From NCBI RefSeq assembly GCF_011392125.1, contig NZ_JAAJBU010000005.1, positions 124,001 through 188,000 on the forward strand: a stretch of 64,000 nucleotides of DNA, read 5' to 3'. The position numbers and the translations under genes are program-made. Below the pieces are notes generated by a model. The model was not told where the DNA came from. It did no database searches and saw only the letters and a program-made list of their open reading frames with translations. Positions 53,366 through 60,183 of this stretch are shown piece by piece; position 1 is the first letter of the stretch, and every line of letters starts with the position of its first letter. The stretch comes from Flavobacterium lotistagni. Its GTDB lineage: Bacteria; Bacteroidota; Bacteroidia; Flavobacteriales; Flavobacteriaceae.

Positions 53366-54019
53366 TTAGTTTTTTACTGGCGTTACTAATGAAATACTTT
53401 GGATTTTCCCGTTGGCATCGACAAAATCAAACATCAGATAAGCGTTTTCGGTTGCTATACCATTTAGGGAATATTCGAGAAAATGAGTTCCTTCGGATAA
53501 AGAGGTCGCTTCTGTTTTGAGTTGTGCCACGATGTTGGAGCCGATACCCGCTGATGCTACTGGCGCACGATTAAGCACCGCCGGACTATGGTCATAGGTT
53601 TGAATAACAACCGGAACTTTTAAAGTGATTCCGCGCGTCTCTTTATTCTTGACAATGGGTGACGAAAATTCAAGTGGTTGGCCAAAAGTCATTTTTACCG
53701 GGCTCACCTCTACCACTATTTCGCTGGGCAAATGCAGTCGGGCGCAATCGGCTTCTGGGTGTTTTTTTTCGTCGACTTTTAGGGTGTAAATTCCGGGTTT
53801 GTCGAAATGGAACTGATTGATTTTGTTTCCCTTGAGCCACAACGACTTCGGACCGTGGATTTCAAATCGGGTATCTTCGGGTACATTTCCTAAATGAATT
53901 TGATCGCCATAAGCGATGACAATTTTGTTTTGGGCTTGAAGGATGATAAAGGAAAAAAACAGAAAAACACTAAGACAGTTTCGCTTTTTTTGTTTGGATT
54001 TAAGGAGTACTTTTGGCAT
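53366..54019 (-). CDS. Exported protein of unknown family
   Basis: 217 residues with a basic start (MPKVLLKSKQKKRNC) and hydrophobic segment (LSVFLFFSFIILQAQ) forming a signal peptide with a long n-region. The mature part is beta-rich, with YGDQIHLGNVPEDTRFEIHGPKS near the start and a single cysteine pair. I recognise no family. The 3-bp gap to the T9SS type B gene downstream indicates an operon, so it may help its export or assembly. Confidence 0.65.
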   Translation of the reverse strand: MPKVLLKSKQKKRNCLSVFLFFSFIILQAQNKIVIAYGDQIHLGNVPEDTRFEIHGPKSLWLKGNKINQFHFDKPGIYTLKVDEKKHPEADCARLHLPSEIVVEVSPVKMTFGQPLEFSSPIVKNKETRGITLKVPVVIQTYDHSPAVLNRAPVASAGIGSNIVAQLKTEATSLSEGTHFLEYSLNGIATENAYLMFDFVDANGKIQSISLVTPVKN

Positions 54020-54039
54020 GTTTTGTATTTGAAAGAATT

Positions 54040-54047
54040 CAAATATA
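54040..54047 (-). promoter_or_regulatory. Possible -7 element before the secreted-protein operon
   Basis: TATATTTG on the minus strand, 21 bp ahead of the ATG at 54019. A TTG lies at 54065-54063 with a spacer of only 15 bp, shorter than usual. Confidence 0.4.
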
Positions 54048-54115
54048 TAAGATTTTGACTATCAATTAGAAAATAAATCGAAATCTTAAAATTTCATCAA
54101 TTAAAATTACCTGTT

Positions 54116-54757
54116 ATGAGCTTATACCATCTGGTTCGTGAACCGAAGATAAAGTCGGAAAGTAAAAACCCTTTGCTATTACTGTTGCATGGTTACGGTA
54201 GCAACGAAGAAGATCTTTTCTCGTTTGCGAGCGAACTTCCCGATCAGTACTACGTAATTTCGGTGCGCGCGCCTTATGATTTAATGTACGGAAGCTATGC
54301 TTGGTATGCGATTAATTTCGACGCAAATGAAAACAAATTCTCAGACTTCAACCAAGGACGACAATCGCGGGATTTGATTGCCGGTTTTATTGATAAAATC
54401 ATCACAGATTATCCGATAGATGGCAATAATGTTACTCTAATTGGTTTTAGCCAAGGCGCAATTTTGAGTTATGCAGTGGCGCTTTCTTATCCCGAAAAAG
54501 TGAAGCGCGTAGTAGCGATGAGCGGCTATTTGACCACGGAGATGGCAACTGAAAATTACACCAAAAACGACTTCTCGAACTTGCGCATTTTCGCATCACA
54601 CGGAACCGTAGACCAAGTAATTCCGGTAGATTGGGCGCGCAAAGCCAAACCAGAATTGGAGGCTTTAGGCATCGACATCGTTTATAAAGAATACCCGATT
54701 GGGCATGGCGTTTCGCCCCAGAATTTCTTTGATTTCAGAGACTGGCTCGAGCAATAA
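54116..54757 (+). CDS. Alpha/beta-hydrolase, phospholipase/carboxylesterase family
   Basis: 213 residues, no signal peptide. The oxyanion region LLLLHGYGSNEEDLF is near residue 28, the nucleophile is in GFSQGAILS near 120, the acid in SHGTVDQVIPV near 165 and the histidine in IGHGVSP near 200. This is the acyl-protein-thioesterase / carboxylesterase 2 family, which hydrolyses short-chain esters. The physiological substrate is unknown. It diverges from the secreted-protein operon and converges head-on with the next gene with no gap. Confidence 0.85.
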   Translation: MSLYHLVREPKIKSESKNPLLLLLHGYGSNEEDLFSFASELPDQYYVISVRAPYDLMYGSYAWYAINFDANENKFSDFNQGRQSRDLIAGFIDKIITDYPIDGNNVTLIGFSQGAILSYAVALSYPEKVKRVVAMSGYLTTEMATENYTKNDFSNLRIFASHGTVDQVIPVDWARKAKPELEALGIDIVYKEYPIGHGVSPQNFFDFRDWLEQ

Positions 54758-55258
54758 TTATTTTTGGTACAGCACCGATTGAATCACTTCAAATGATATC
54801 GAATTGTCTTCATTGACAAAATACTTCAGAAGCACTTCGCCCCAGTAATTGCCGTCGCTGTAATCAGCAATTACCCAGCGGTGGTTGAGCACTTTGGCTT
54901 TATTGATAATAAACTTCTGCGCTCCCAATTGGGCTTGTCCGGTGTAGGGGTTTCCTTCAGGGTTTTCGTTGAAATCCATCAGTTTTTCTTTCACCCGCGG
55001 AATCAAATCTTCGTATGAGACGACCTTCTCAGCGGATACTTGGACGAAATAATCTTGTGCATTTTGATTGTGCTCCAGTGAAAAATAATTGGCATCATCA
55101 ACCTGATTAACGACTAACGCTAAGCTGTCCTTGAGTTTGGCGTTTGTAGCGGCAAAATGGGCTTGGTCAAAGGTGTCTTTTTTGCTGTAATACATGTAAG
55201 TAAAGATATTCATCAGCACCGAAAGGATAAACAGATAAAGGAATAACGATCTTTTCAT
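54758..55258 (-). CDS. Membrane-anchored protein of unknown function
   Basis: 166 residues. A single N-terminal hydrophobic segment (LFLYLFILSVLMNIFTYMYY) is followed by a soluble domain that starts with a helical stretch and ends in a hydrolase-unlike beta-sheet (HRWVIADYSDGNYWGEVLLKYFV). I do not recognise the family; similar proteins are present in flavobacteria by my recollection. It lies 3 bp behind the MBL hydrolase gene on the same strand, so both are probably in one operon. Confidence 0.65.
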   Translation of the reverse strand: MKRSLFLYLFILSVLMNIFTYMYYSKKDTFDQAHFAATNAKLKDSLALVVNQVDDANYFSLEHNQNAQDYFVQVSAEKVVSYEDLIPRVKEKLMDFNENPEGNPYTGQAQLGAQKFIINKAKVLNHRWVIADYSDGNYWGEVLLKYFVNEDNSISFEVIQSVLYQK

Positions 55259-55261
55259 AGG

Positions 55262-56026
55262 TTAAATAGTGATTTCTAAATTATCGTAAGCCACAAAAAC
55301 GTTTGGCGGTAATTTTTTTTGAATGTCTTGATGCAAGCCGAAATGGTGGCTGATGTGCGTCAGGTAAGTGCGCTCCGGATTCACGAGTTTGATAAAAGCC
55401 AATGCTTCCTGCAAATTGAAATGAGAGTGATGCGGCTCTTCACGAAGGGCGTTAATGACTAAAATTTTGACCCCTTTGAGCTTTTCTACTTCTTCGGCAT
55501 CGATAGTTTTAACATCGGTTAAGTAAGCGAAATCATCGATTCGGTAGCCGAAAACCTGCAAATCTGCATGAAATACGTTAATCGGCACAATGGTCTTATC
55601 GTAAAGCTGAAAAGGCTCCGACGCTTTCACCTTCACAGGAACAACTGACGGTGCACCCGGATAACGGTTCTCGGTTTCAAAAACATACTCAAAACGCTTT
55701 TTCAGATTTCCCAAAACCCTTTCGTGTGCGTAGATCGGAATCGGGCCTTGTTTGAAATTGAAAGGTCGAATATCATCCAGACCAGCTGTGTGATCGGCAT
55801 GTTCGTGTGTGTAGAGAATGGCGTCGATGCGCTGGCAGTTTGAAGTGAGCATTTGCTGGCGGAAATCGGGTCCGCAATCAATTACCACAGAGCCATTTTC
55901 CCAGTGAATCCAGACTGATACGCGGAGTCTTTTGTCTTTGTTATCAACACTTTGACAAACCGGATGATCGCTCCCAATCACAGGAATGCCCTGCGAGGTT
56001 CCAGTACCTAAAAAATAGACTTTCAA
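55262..56026 (-). CDS. MBL-fold metallo-hydrolase, PhnP-like
   Basis: 254 residues. The metal motif THEHADHTAGLDD is near residue 75-87 and further histidines lie in HADLQVFG and HISHHFGLH. The opening MKVYFLGTGTSQGIPVIG and the lack of a signal peptide match the PhnP / Lipoate-associated MBL group of phosphodiesterases, which includes cyclic phosphate and tRNase Z-like members. Substrate is not decidable. It is divergent from the 56117 gene and heads an operon with the membrane-anchored protein. Confidence 0.85.
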   Translation of the reverse strand: MKVYFLGTGTSQGIPVIGSDHPVCQSVDNKDKRLRVSVWIHWENGSVVIDCGPDFRQQMLTSNCQRIDAILYTHEHADHTAGLDDIRPFNFKQGPIPIYAHERVLGNLKKRFEYVFETENRYPGAPSVVPVKVKASEPFQLYDKTIVPINVFHADLQVFGYRIDDFAYLTDVKTIDAEEVEKLKGVKILVINALREEPHHSHFNLQEALAFIKLVNPERTYLTHISHHFGLHQDIQKKLPPNVFVAYDNLEITI

Positions 56027-56064
56027 ACTGTTATTTTTTTTACAAAATTAGCATTAATTCTCAC

Positions 56065-56093
56065 TTGGTAAAGGGCTATTTTAATTAACTTTG
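56065..56093 (+). promoter_or_regulatory. Promoter of the 56117 gene
   Basis: TTG at 56065-56067, an 18-bp spacer and a perfect TAACTTTG at 56086-56093, 23 bp ahead of the ATG. Confidence 0.65.
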
Positions 56094-56116
56094 CGCGAAG
56101 TATTACTACCCTAATA

Positions 56117-57577
56117 ATGGACAAACAGATCAAACTCAAGGGCGATAAGATCATCGAACAAGTTCCGTCGCTCAAAGACAAAGCGCTGCGCATCAATTTG
56201 AATGAAAACATCTACGGTACTTTTGCCGAGATTGGCGCCGGTCAGGAAACCGTAAGGCATTTCTTTAGATCAGGCGGTTCTTCCGGAACGATTGCCAAGG
56301 CGATGAGTGCCTACGACAAAGATTTTTCCGATGCCATTTACGGCGTAGAAGAAGACGGCCGTTACGTCACAGAAAGCCGTTTGAAGAAAATGCTAACCCA
56401 CGAAGTCAACTTGATTGAGCGCCGACTCAGCCGTGAGAAACACCCTAACAAACTATTTTTCAGCTACGCGAATACTGTAGCTACCATTGATTTTGCCAAG
56501 CAATTCAAAGGGCATGGTTGGGTTGGTATCCGTTTTCAGATTGATCCAGAGGAAGACTACAACGAAATCATCATCCACATCCGATTCAAAGAAACCGACG
56601 CGCGTTTGCAACAAGAAACCTTAGGTGTTTTGGGCGTGAACCTGATTTATGGTGCGTTCTACAAATATACCGACCCAAAAAAATTGTTGCGTTATCTGTA
56701 CGATCACCTTGACAAAGACCAGTTGGAAATCGATACGATCAACTTCTCAGGGCCGCGTTTTTCAGAAGTTGACAACCGTTTGATGAGTTTACAATTGGTC
56801 AAAAATGGCATGACCGATGCGGTAATGTTCAATCCTGACGGAAAAAATATCTTGCCTGCCGCTATTTTATACAAGAAAAACATTTTGGCTTTGCGCGGTA
56901 GTTTCCGTCCGGTGACGAGTGTGAATATGGACATGTACGAGAAATCGCTGAAAATGTTCTTAGAGGAAAGCAAGGTTGACAAAGAAAATACACTGGTAAT
57001 TTTTGAAATCACGCTTTCGAATTTGCGCTCAGAAGGCGAAATCGACGAAAGAGACTTCATGGATCGCGCCGAATTGCTTTGTGCCTTGGGCCAAACGGTA
57101 ATGATTTCCAACTTCCAAGAATACTATAAAGTAGTCGAATATTTCTCGGCATACAGTAAAGCCAGAATGGGATTGGCCATGGGCGTGAACAACTTGATTG
57201 ACATTTTTGACGAAAAGTACTATCGCCATTTGAGTGGTGGAATTCTCGAGGCTTTCGGGAAATTGTTCTACCGCGATTTAAAAGTGTTCCTCTACCCGAT
57301 GCTGGGCGAAGACGGAGAAATCATTACTTCGGAAAACTTGAAAGTACATCCGAGAATGAAGGAACTTTACAAATTTTTCAAATTCAACGGAAAAGTGGTC
57401 GATATCGACAACTTCGATCCGAACAATTTACAGGTATTCTCGCGCGAAGTACTCAAGATGATCAACCGCGGAAAAACCGGCTGGGAAGAAATGCTGCCCA
57501 AAGGTATTGCAGAGCTCATCAAGCAACACCAACTCTTCGGTTACGACCCGAACAAAGTTTTAGAGGAAACGAAATAG
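56117..57577 (+). CDS. Conserved Bacteroidetes protein of unknown function (often named nicotinate-nucleotide adenylyltransferase)
   Basis: 486 residues, cytoplasmic. It is strongly conserved in flavobacteria by my recollection, where it is frequently labelled nicotinate-nucleotide adenylyltransferase. The sequence does not support that name: the nucleotidyltransferase HxGH and ISSTxxR motifs are absent and it is twice the usual length of NadD. Recognisable stretches are NLNENIYGTFAEIGAGQETVRHFF near 28-52, FFSYANTVATIDFAKQFKGHGWVGI near 114-138 and FLYPMLGEDGEI near 390. It has a good promoter and a terminator and stands alone. Confidence 0.75.
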   Translation: MDKQIKLKGDKIIEQVPSLKDKALRINLNENIYGTFAEIGAGQETVRHFFRSGGSSGTIAKAMSAYDKDFSDAIYGVEEDGRYVTESRLKKMLTHEVNLIERRLSREKHPNKLFFSYANTVATIDFAKQFKGHGWVGIRFQIDPEEDYNEIIIHIRFKETDARLQQETLGVLGVNLIYGAFYKYTDPKKLLRYLYDHLDKDQLEIDTINFSGPRFSEVDNRLMSLQLVKNGMTDAVMFNPDGKNILPAAILYKKNILALRGSFRPVTSVNMDMYEKSLKMFLEESKVDKENTLVIFEITLSNLRSEGEIDERDFMDRAELLCALGQTVMISNFQEYYKVVEYFSAYSKARMGLAMGVNNLIDIFDEKYYRHLSGGILEAFGKLFYRDLKVFLYPMLGEDGEIITSENLKVHPRMKELYKFFKFNGKVVDIDNFDPNNLQVFSREVLKMINRGKTGWEEMLPKGIAELIKQHQLFGYDPNKVLEETK

Positions 57578-57600
57578 ATTGTTTTTAGATAAAACAAACC

Positions 57601-57640
57601 AAGAGCCAAGAAACAAGAGATTGTCTACTTGGCTCTTTTT
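57601..57640 (+). terminator. Terminator behind the 56117 gene
   Basis: AAGAGCCAAG (57601-57610) pairs perfectly with CTTGGCTCTT (57628-57637), followed by a T tract to 57642. Confidence 0.85.
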
Positions 57641-57651
57641 TTCATAGAAAC

Positions 57652-57697
57652 GTTCTTGGTTCTTGGCTCTTGCTTCTTGACTCTTGGTTCTTGGTTC
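57652..57697. repeat. Degenerate CTTGGTTCTT tandem
   Basis: At least five imperfect copies of a TCTTGGTTCT/TCTTGGCTCT word in a row. The word is the same as the right arm of the terminator just upstream, so the array may have grown from it. Confidence 0.6.
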
Positions 57698-57719
57698 TTT
57701 CTGCGCAGCGGTCAATATA

Positions 57720-58172
57720 CTACTTTAAAATCTGCGCGCTGTGTTCTTTACTCTTCACGTTGGTAATTACCTCATCAATAATTCCTTCTTCATCGATGAT
57801 GAACGTAGTGCGGTGAATGCCATCGAACTCGCGGCCCATAAACTTTTTTGGTCCCCAAACCCCAAATGCTTTGATGACGCTGTGGTCTTCATCTGCCAAC
57901 AATGGAAAAGGCAAATCGTATTTGGTTTTGAACTTGGCCTGTTTTTTTGCGGTGTCTGCGCTCACGCCAAGCAATTCGTATTTGTGGGCTTGGAAACTCT
58001 GGTAATTGTCGCGCAAGTTGCAGGCTTCTGTAGTGCAAGTAGGCGTATCTGCAGCCGGATAAAAAAATACTACGAGCTTTTTGCCTTTGTAATCGGCTAA
58101 AGTATGAAGGTTTCCGTCTTGGTCATGGGCTGAAAAGTTGGGCGCTTTGTCTCCTTTTTGTAATGTCGTCAT
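57720..58172 (-). CDS. bcp: Peroxiredoxin, PrxQ/BCP type
   Basis: 150 residues. The peroxidatic Cys46 and resolving Cys51 are visible in DTPTCTTEACNLRD, the five-residue spacing of alpha-type PrxQ. The start PNFSAHDQDGNLHTLADYKGK and the ending ILK match the family. It reduces hydrogen peroxide and organic hydroperoxides with thioredoxin in the cytoplasm. The gene stands alone between two repeat-rich gaps. Confidence 0.93.
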   Translation of the reverse strand: MTTLQKGDKAPNFSAHDQDGNLHTLADYKGKKLVVFFYPAADTPTCTTEACNLRDNYQSFQAHKYELLGVSADTAKKQAKFKTKYDLPFPLLADEDHSVIKAFGVWGPKKFMGREFDGIHRTTFIIDEEGIIDEVITNVKSKEHSAQILK

Positions 58173-58201
58173 ATCTTGTGGGTTGTTGAATTCCAGCAGA
58201 A

Positions 58202-58354
58202 AACCCTGCCCCGGGTTGCAGTGAAAACCCCGGGCGGTTTCAGGCTTGCTTTTTCTGGTAATGGCTCAGTGACCCAAGGAAGCTGAAGCGATTGCCTAGA
58301 AAAACTGGCTGAAAGCGACCGGCGTTGCAACGGAAAACCGGAACTAGGCCCTAC
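58202..58354 (+). repeat. Intergenic palindromic element G (long form)
   Basis: It begins CCTGCCCCGGGTTGCAGTGA and ends with ACCGGAACTAGGCCCT. Internal complementary words (for example GCTTTTTCT near 58248 and AGAAAAA near 58298) and two CCCCGGG/CCCGGG words suggest nested stems. It resembles element D in both ends. Confidence 0.5.
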
Positions 58355-58395
58355 TGAAAAAATTACACTATTTTTACGCTCCTAAAATACTTCGT

Positions 58396-59061
58396 ATGAA
58401 CCAAGCTGAGCGTGTGACATTTGTTATAAATACGTTAAAAGAACTATACCCGAGTGTGCCTGTGCCGCTCGATCATAAAGACGCTTATACGCTGCTGGTG
58501 GCGGTGCTGCTTTCGGCCCAATGTACCGATGTGCGCGTGAACCAGATTACGCCGTTGCTGTTTGCTAAAGCCGATAATCCGTATGACATGGTAAAATTGT
58601 CGGTGGAAGAAATTCAGGAAATTATTCGCCCATGCGGGCTTTCGCCAATGAAATCGAAGGGCATTTATGGGCTGTCGCAAATATTGATTGAAAAATACAA
58701 CGGACAAGTGCCGCAAAGTTTTGAAGCATTGGAAGCCTTGCCCGCCGTGGGCCACAAAACGGCCAGTGTCGTGATGAGTCAAGCCTTTGGTGTGCCTGCA
58801 TTTCCCGTCGATACACACATTCATCGGTTGATGTACCGCTGGAATTTGTCTAACGGAAAAAATGTGGTACAGACGGAAAAAGATGCCAAACGGCTATTCC
58901 CGAAAGCGCTCTGGAACGATTTGCATTTGCAGATTATTTGGTATGGACGCGAATATTCGCCGGCGCGCGGTATGAACTTGGAAAAAGATATCATTACCAG
59001 AACCATCGGCAGAAAAAGTGTGATTGAGGAATTTACAAATCCTAAAAAGCCGAAAAAATAA
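58396..59061 (+). CDS. nth: Endonuclease III without the Fe-S cluster
   Basis: 221 residues. The helix-hairpin-helix LPAVGHKTASVVMS carries the catalytic Lys121 and the catalytic aspartate is Asp139 (FPVDTHIHRL), both at the E. coli positions. The four cysteines that hold the [4Fe-4S] cluster at the C-terminus in E. coli are absent; the tail after IIWYGREYSPARGM runs to a basic end with no cysteine. It is a bifunctional glycosylase/AP lyase for oxidised pyrimidines. Loss of the cluster has been seen in other flavobacteria by my recollection. Confidence 0.9.
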   Translation: MNQAERVTFVINTLKELYPSVPVPLDHKDAYTLLVAVLLSAQCTDVRVNQITPLLFAKADNPYDMVKLSVEEIQEIIRPCGLSPMKSKGIYGLSQILIEKYNGQVPQSFEALEALPAVGHKTASVVMSQAFGVPAFPVDTHIHRLMYRWNLSNGKNVVQTEKDAKRLFPKALWNDLHLQIIWYGREYSPARGMNLEKDIITRTIGRKSVIEEFTNPKKPKK

Positions 59062-59072
59062 AAGTAAATTCA

Positions 59073-59103
59073 AAAAAAATCCCGGCCAAAAACCGGGATA
59101 TTT
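59073..59103. terminator. Terminator between nth and the 47-residue gene
   Basis: ATCCCGG (59079-59085) pairs with CCGGGAT (59093-59099). T-rich on the minus strand (eight T before the stem on the plus strand), so it probably serves mainly the minus-strand gene; on the plus strand the tail is weaker. Confidence 0.7.
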
Positions 59104-59104
59104 C

Positions 59105-59248
59105 TTAATTAGCGATGACTTCGAGTTTTAGGTTACCCACTTTTAGAAAGCTCAAAGCTTTAGAGTAATTCAGCAAAAAAGAAACAGTTTCTTTTTTTGG
59201 TTTCATAGAAGGCGTAACTAATGTTTCTTTAGAGTAAATTTTTGCCAT
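59105..59248 (-). CDS. Conserved 47-residue protein downstream of the sigma factor gene
   Basis: Translated from an ATG at 59248 to a TAA at 59107-59105, the protein begins MAKIYSKETLVTPSMKPKK and ends KLEVIAN. It was found by reading the gap and is too short for ordinary gene callers. The strongly basic first half and hydrophobic second half look like a compact domain, and I recall near-identical short proteins next to this sigma factor gene in other flavobacteria. It ends at a hairpin terminator and lies 55 bp behind the sigma factor gene. Function unknown. Confidence 0.65.
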   Translation of the reverse strand: MAKIYSKETLVTPSMKPKKETVSFLLNYSKALSFLKVGNLKLEVIAN

Positions 59249-59303
59249 ATATTGTTGTTTGAGGTGTTATTTGTACCACAACGCAACAATATTTCTATTA
59301 TTG

Positions 59304-59888
59304 TTAATTGGTTAAAATAATTTGGTGCTTATCGATTACTTTTCGCAAGTTCATCAGCGCGTAACGCATTCTACCTAAGGCGGTATTGATACTCACGCCG
59401 GTGATTTCAGAAATTTCTTTGAAACTCAAATCTTGATAAATGCGCATCACCAATACTTGCTTTTGGTCTTCGGGCAATTCCTCGATAAGTTTCTTTAGGT
59501 CTTTTTCGACTTGCTCGGTAATCATTTGGTTTTCGATGGTGTGCGAACCGTCTGACATGATTGAGAAAATCGAAAACTCTTCTGTTTCGCGAAACATCGG
59601 CATCTTTTTGTTTTTACGAAAATGGTCGATGATCAAGTTGTGTGCAATACGCATCACCCAAGGAAGAAACTTTCCTTCTTCGTTATAGGAATTAGACTTT
59701 AAGGTTTTGATTACCTTAATAAAAGTGTCTTGAAAAATATCGTCGGTGAGATCACGGTCGGCTATCTTAGAGAAGATAAAACCGTAAATCTTAGATTGGT
59801 GTCTGTTGATTAATGTAGCCAAAGCGCTTTCATCACCTGCCACATAATTTTTTACCAATAATGCATCTGGGGTTTGAACATTAGCCAT
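59304..59888 (-). CDS. RNA polymerase sigma factor, ECF subfamily
   Basis: 194 residues. Sigma region 2 (residues 20-90: DLTDDIFQDTFIKVIKTL and LPWVMRIAHNLIIDHFRKNK) and region 4 (130-182: IEELPEDQKQVLVMRIYQDLSFKEISEITGVSINTALGRMRYALMNLRKVI, read in parts) are clear; region 3 is missing, as in ECF sigma factors. No anti-sigma factor gene is adjacent, which is common in flavobacteria for housekeeping ECFs. The 47-residue gene follows. Targets unknown. Confidence 0.92.
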   Translation of the reverse strand: MANVQTPDALLVKNYVAGDESALATLINRHQSKIYGFIFSKIADRDLTDDIFQDTFIKVIKTLKSNSYNEEGKFLPWVMRIAHNLIIDHFRKNKKMPMFRETEEFSIFSIMSDGSHTIENQMITEQVEKDLKKLIEELPEDQKQVLVMRIYQDLSFKEISEITGVSINTALGRMRYALMNLRKVIDKHQIILTN

Positions 59889-59987
59889 AAAATTACCTTT
59901 TAGTTTGAAATAATAAATGTTGAGAACAAGCTCTAAAAAGTAGTTTTGCGCTATAGGCTATATGTTAATGTGGGATTAATATGAAGC

Positions 59988-60019
59988 CAAATGTAGTACT
60001 ATTCTTTTTTAAAAAACAA
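59988..60019 (-). promoter_or_regulatory. Candidate promoter of the sigma factor gene
   Basis: On the minus strand TTG (60019-60017), a 21-bp spacer and a perfect TACATTTG (59995-59988). It implies a leader of about 95 nt before the ATG at 59888. Confidence 0.5.
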
Positions 60020-60157
60020 ATAAAACCGGAAATTTTAACAATTTTGGCACAATAAACTGTAAAACACTGTCGAATTTTCAAGCTTTTCAGCAATCGACTG
60101 TTTTTCTTTCTGAAATATTTATGAAATGGTATTATTTACCGCAAGGGCTTATTTAAT

Positions 60158-60165
60158 TATCTTTG
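60158..60165 (+). promoter_or_regulatory. Candidate -7 element of uvrA
   Basis: A perfect TATCTTTG ending 18 bp ahead of the ATG at 60184; no TTG at the usual distance. The divergent sigma factor promoter lies about 140 bp upstream. Confidence 0.4.
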
Positions 60166-60183
60166 CGCTCTCTATTTACTGCT

